Assembly (NCBI GenBank): GCA_964634325.1
Contig: CAZWJF010000009.1
Coordinates: 100,526 to 164,525 of the forward strand
Direction of reading: 5' to 3'
From: JAJXWB01 sp964634325
GTDB lineage: Bacteria > Pseudomonadota > Alphaproteobacteria > Rhizobiales > Beijerinckiaceae
DNA: 64,000 bases
Part shown: positions 62,212 to 64,000 of the stretch, piece by piece
How the letters are laid out: the number at the start of each line of letters is the position of its first letter
How positions within the stretch are numbered: position 1 is the first letter of the stretch
The notes under the pieces: model-generated
Databases searched by the model: none
What the model was told of the DNA's origin: nothing
What the model saw: only the letters and a program-made list of their open reading frames with translations
Program-made: the position numbers and the translations under genes

Positions 62212-63282
62212 CTACGGCCGCCACTCCGGCTGGGGCTCGGCCTCCGCCTCCTGTTTGCGGCGCGTGTCCACGAAGGCGAGCACGGCGCGCAGCGCCTCCT
62301 TGACGCCTGCGCCGGTCGCGGCCGACAGCCGCAGGATCGGCCGGCGCTTCTCGCCCGGCGCGACGGCCGGACCATAGCTCGATACGGCGCGTCGCAGCCG
62401 TTCGAGCTGCTGCTTCAGCGTCTCCTCGTCGACGATATCGATCTTCGACAGGGCGACGATTTCGGGCTTTTCGGAGAGACCAGCGCCATAGGCTTCGAGT
62501 TCCTGCCGCACGATGCGATAGGCGCGCCCGGCGTGCTCGCCGGCGGCGTCGACCAGATGCAGGAGAACGCCGCAGCGCTCGACATGGCCGAGAAAGCGGT
62601 CGCCGAGCCCGAGCCCTTCGTGCGCGCCCTCGATCAGGCCGGGAATGTCGGCGAGCACGAATTCGCGGGCGTCGACCCCGACAACGCCGAGGCCCGGATG
62701 GAGGGTCGTGAAGGGATAGTCGGCGATCTTCGGCTTGGCCGCGGAGACGGCGGCGAGAAACGTCGACTTCCCGGCGTTGGGCAGCCCGACGAGGCCCGCG
62801 TCGGCGATCAGCTTCAGGCGCAGCCAGATCTCCATCTCTTCGCCCGGTTCGCCCGGATTGGCGCGGCGCGGGGCGCGGTTGGTGGACGACTTGAAATGCG
62901 CGTTGCCGAAGCCGCCGTTGCCGCCCTTGGCGATGACCACGCGTTGGCCGACTTCGGTGAGATCGGCGATCAGCGTCTCGCCGTCCTCCTCGAAGATTTG
63001 CGTGCCTTCGGGCACCTTCAGCACGGCGTCGGCGCCGCGTCCGCCCGCGCGGTTCTTGCCCATGCCGTGCATGCCGGTCTTGGCCTTGAAATGCTGCTGG
63101 TAGCGATAGTCGATCAGCGTGTTCAGCCCCTCGACGCATTCGGCCACGACGTCGCCGCCGCGGCCGCCGTCGCCGCCGTCCGGGCCGCCGAATTCGATGA
63201 ACTTCTCGCGCCGGAACGAGACGCAGCCCGCCCCGCCGTCGCCGGAGCGGATGAAGATGCGGGCTTGGTCGAGGAATTTCAT
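62212..63282 (-). CDS. obgE: GTPase ObgE/CgtA
   Basis: ObgE is an essential GTPase in large-subunit ribosome assembly and stress signalling. The 356-aa protein has the glycine-rich Obg fold (1-158, RSGDGGAGCVSFRREKFIEFGGPDGGDGGRGGDV) and the G domain: GLPNAGKSTFLAAVS (G1), VLADIPGLIEGAHEGLGLG (G3) and ALSKIDIVD (G4). Length is normal. It is followed 24 nt later by proB. Confidence 0.97.
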   Translation of the reverse strand: MKFLDQARIFIRSGDGGAGCVSFRREKFIEFGGPDGGDGGRGGDVVAECVEGLNTLIDYRYQQHFKAKTGMHGMGKNRAGGRGADAVLKVPEGTQIFEEDGETLIADLTEVGQRVVIAKGGNGGFGNAHFKSSTNRAPRRANPGEPGEEMEIWLRLKLIADAGLVGLPNAGKSTFLAAVSAAKPKIADYPFTTLHPGLGVVGVDAREFVLADIPGLIEGAHEGLGLGDRFLGHVERCGVLLHLVDAAGEHAGRAYRIVRQELEAYGAGLSEKPEIVALSKIDIVDEETLKQQLERLRRAVSSYGPAVAPGEKRRPILRLSAATGAGVKEALRAVLAFVDTRRKQEAEAEPQPEWRP

Positions 63283-63291
63283 GAGCGGTTC

Positions 63292-63897
63292 CTACCTCCC
63301 CGCGCAGCAGGACGAAAGTCCCGCCTGCGGCAGAGCGCCGAATCGGGGCGTCGTACGCGCGAGCTCGAACCGCCGCGCGGGAAGCGGCGCGCCGCGCGCA
63401 GGGGCGTCGGCCAGGTTCTCGACGCCCGCACGGAAGCCCGCGCGCTCCAGCACCCGCGCCGAGCGCGGATTGGCGAGCGCGACGCTGGCCTCGATCCGCT
63501 CGACGTCGGTCGCCAGCCAGATGAGGTCGAGCAGCCCGGCGACGGCCTCGGTCATCAGCCCGGAGCCCCAGTACATCCGGCCGAGCCAGTAGCCGATTTC
63601 GACGGCCTCGCCGTCTCCGTCCAGACCAATCGCGCCGATCGGGATCGTCGGCTTCTGCTTCAGCGCGATCGCCAGCTGCACGGCGACCCCGTCGCTGTTG
63701 GCCTTGCGCGCCGAGCGGACCCAGGCGTGGCCGCCCCCGGCAGGATAGGGGTGCGGTATGCGCGCCGTGAATTCGGCGACCTCGCGCTCGCCGGCCAGCT
63801 TCTCGATCATTGCGGCGTCCCCGGCCGTCGGCCAGCGCAGCCACAGCCGCTGCGTCTCCAGCCGGAACACGTCGTCGCGGAAATAGTCTGGGAACAT
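63292..63897 (-). CDS. GNAT N-acetyltransferase (RimJ-like)
   Basis: A 201-aa acetyltransferase of the RimI/RimJ group. Start FRLETQRLWLRWPTAGDAAMIEKL is typical of RimJ-like enzymes; WLGRMYWGSGLMTEAVAGLLDLIW contains the acetyl-CoA-binding (R/Q)xxGxG/A-like turn, and ANPRSARVLERAGF closes the fold. It probably acetylates a protein N-terminus or an amino group; the substrate is unknown. It lies 9 nt before obgE. Confidence 0.88.
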   Translation of the reverse strand: MFPDYFRDDVFRLETQRLWLRWPTAGDAAMIEKLAGEREVAEFTARIPHPYPAGGGHAWVRSARKANSDGVAVQLAIALKQKPTIPIGAIGLDGDGEAVEIGYWLGRMYWGSGLMTEAVAGLLDLIWLATDVERIEASVALANPRSARVLERAGFRAGVENLADAPARGAPLPARRFELARTTPRFGALPQAGLSSCCAGR

Positions 63898-63945
63898 GGC
63901 CTTGCTCCGAACCTGGGCCCCGCTCGCGGCGGCGCTGAAACGACA

Positions 63946-63971
63946 AAGGGGAAGCGGCGCCGCTTCCCCTT
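63946..63971. terminator. Perfect 26-nt palindrome, likely terminator of an upstream gene
   Basis: A perfect palindrome, 13 bp per arm, starts AAGGGGAAGCGGC and ends GCCGCTTCCCCTT. On the minus strand it is followed by TTTG. It lies 49 nt from the GNAT start and about 17 nt from a TCA at 63988-63990, which could be the stop codon of a minus-strand gene entering from the right. Rho-independent termination of that gene is plausible but the T-tract is short. Confidence 0.6.
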
Positions 63972-64000
63972 CGCGATCCTGTTCGGATCAGATGTCCCTG

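Overview
This is a GC-rich, densely packed chromosomal window, most likely from an alphaproteobacterium of the order Hyphomicrobiales (Rhizobiales). The clue is conserved neighbourhoods: a urea-transport/urease block (urtDE-ureD-ureAB-ureC-ureEFG, with the gamma and beta urease subunits fused), efp next to epmA-epmB, and the minus-strand run obgE-proB-proA-nadD-rsfS-rlmH-envC-ctpA-polysaccharide deacetylase-rppH. The family or genus cannot be fixed from this window. Many genes are coupled by 1-4 nt ATGA, GTGA or TTGA overlaps, and I used these overlaps to choose several starts.

Region by region. 1-7037 (+): the end of a urea ABC importer and a complete urease operon, interrupted by a repeat element and a small monooxygenase-like gene. 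7095-11612: isobutyryl-CoA dehydrogenase (-), tRNA-Arg(CCT) (-), a small membrane protein, a zinc alcohol dehydrogenase and a DUF2252 protein (+). 11696-15692: a ferredoxin/ferritin-like fusion protein (-), then EF-P (-) divergent from its modification enzymes EpmA and EpmB (+). 15769-23171: an MscS-type channel and a CAP-domain lipoprotein (+), then minus-strand genes in two translationally coupled groups, TerB/SDR/GATase and GNAT/methyltransferase, plus TrmO and a small unknown. 23405-33310: UDP-glucose dehydrogenase, an EthA-like flavin monooxygenase, and an acyl-CoA catabolic island (enoyl-CoA hydratase, AtuA-like protein, thioesterase, acyl-CoA ligase, DmdC-type dehydrogenase).

33389-50395 is a surface-polysaccharide region. 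It starts with an SDR coupled to a radical SAM protein (+). Minus-strand genes follow for a GtrB-like glycosyltransferase, a frameshifted acyltransferase, an epimerase-HAD fusion, a ThDP acetolactate-synthase-like enzyme, a NeuB-cupin fusion, a membrane protein, GtrA, and RfbH-RfbG-RfbF. RfbF, RfbG and RfbH make a CDP-3,6-dideoxy-4-keto sugar from glucose-1-phosphate. The ThDP enzyme resembles the type that adds a two-carbon branch to such sugars (YerE), so the cluster may build a branched deoxysugar plus a nonulosonate-like acid. cysNC and cysD (PAPS synthesis) sit immediately beside it, behind a possible short leader peptide.

50576-63897: an XRE regulator divergent from a small membrane protein, then the housekeeping run from rppH back to obgE and a GNAT gene, with a strong palindrome at the window's right end.

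The items most worth a second look are the putative branched-sugar pathway with its two fusion enzymes, the single-base frameshift in the acyltransferase, the ferredoxin/ferritin fusion, the leader peptide ahead of cysD, rsfS and a GNAT gene whose conserved N-termini lack a normal start codon, and two families of palindromic repeats concentrated around the urease operon.
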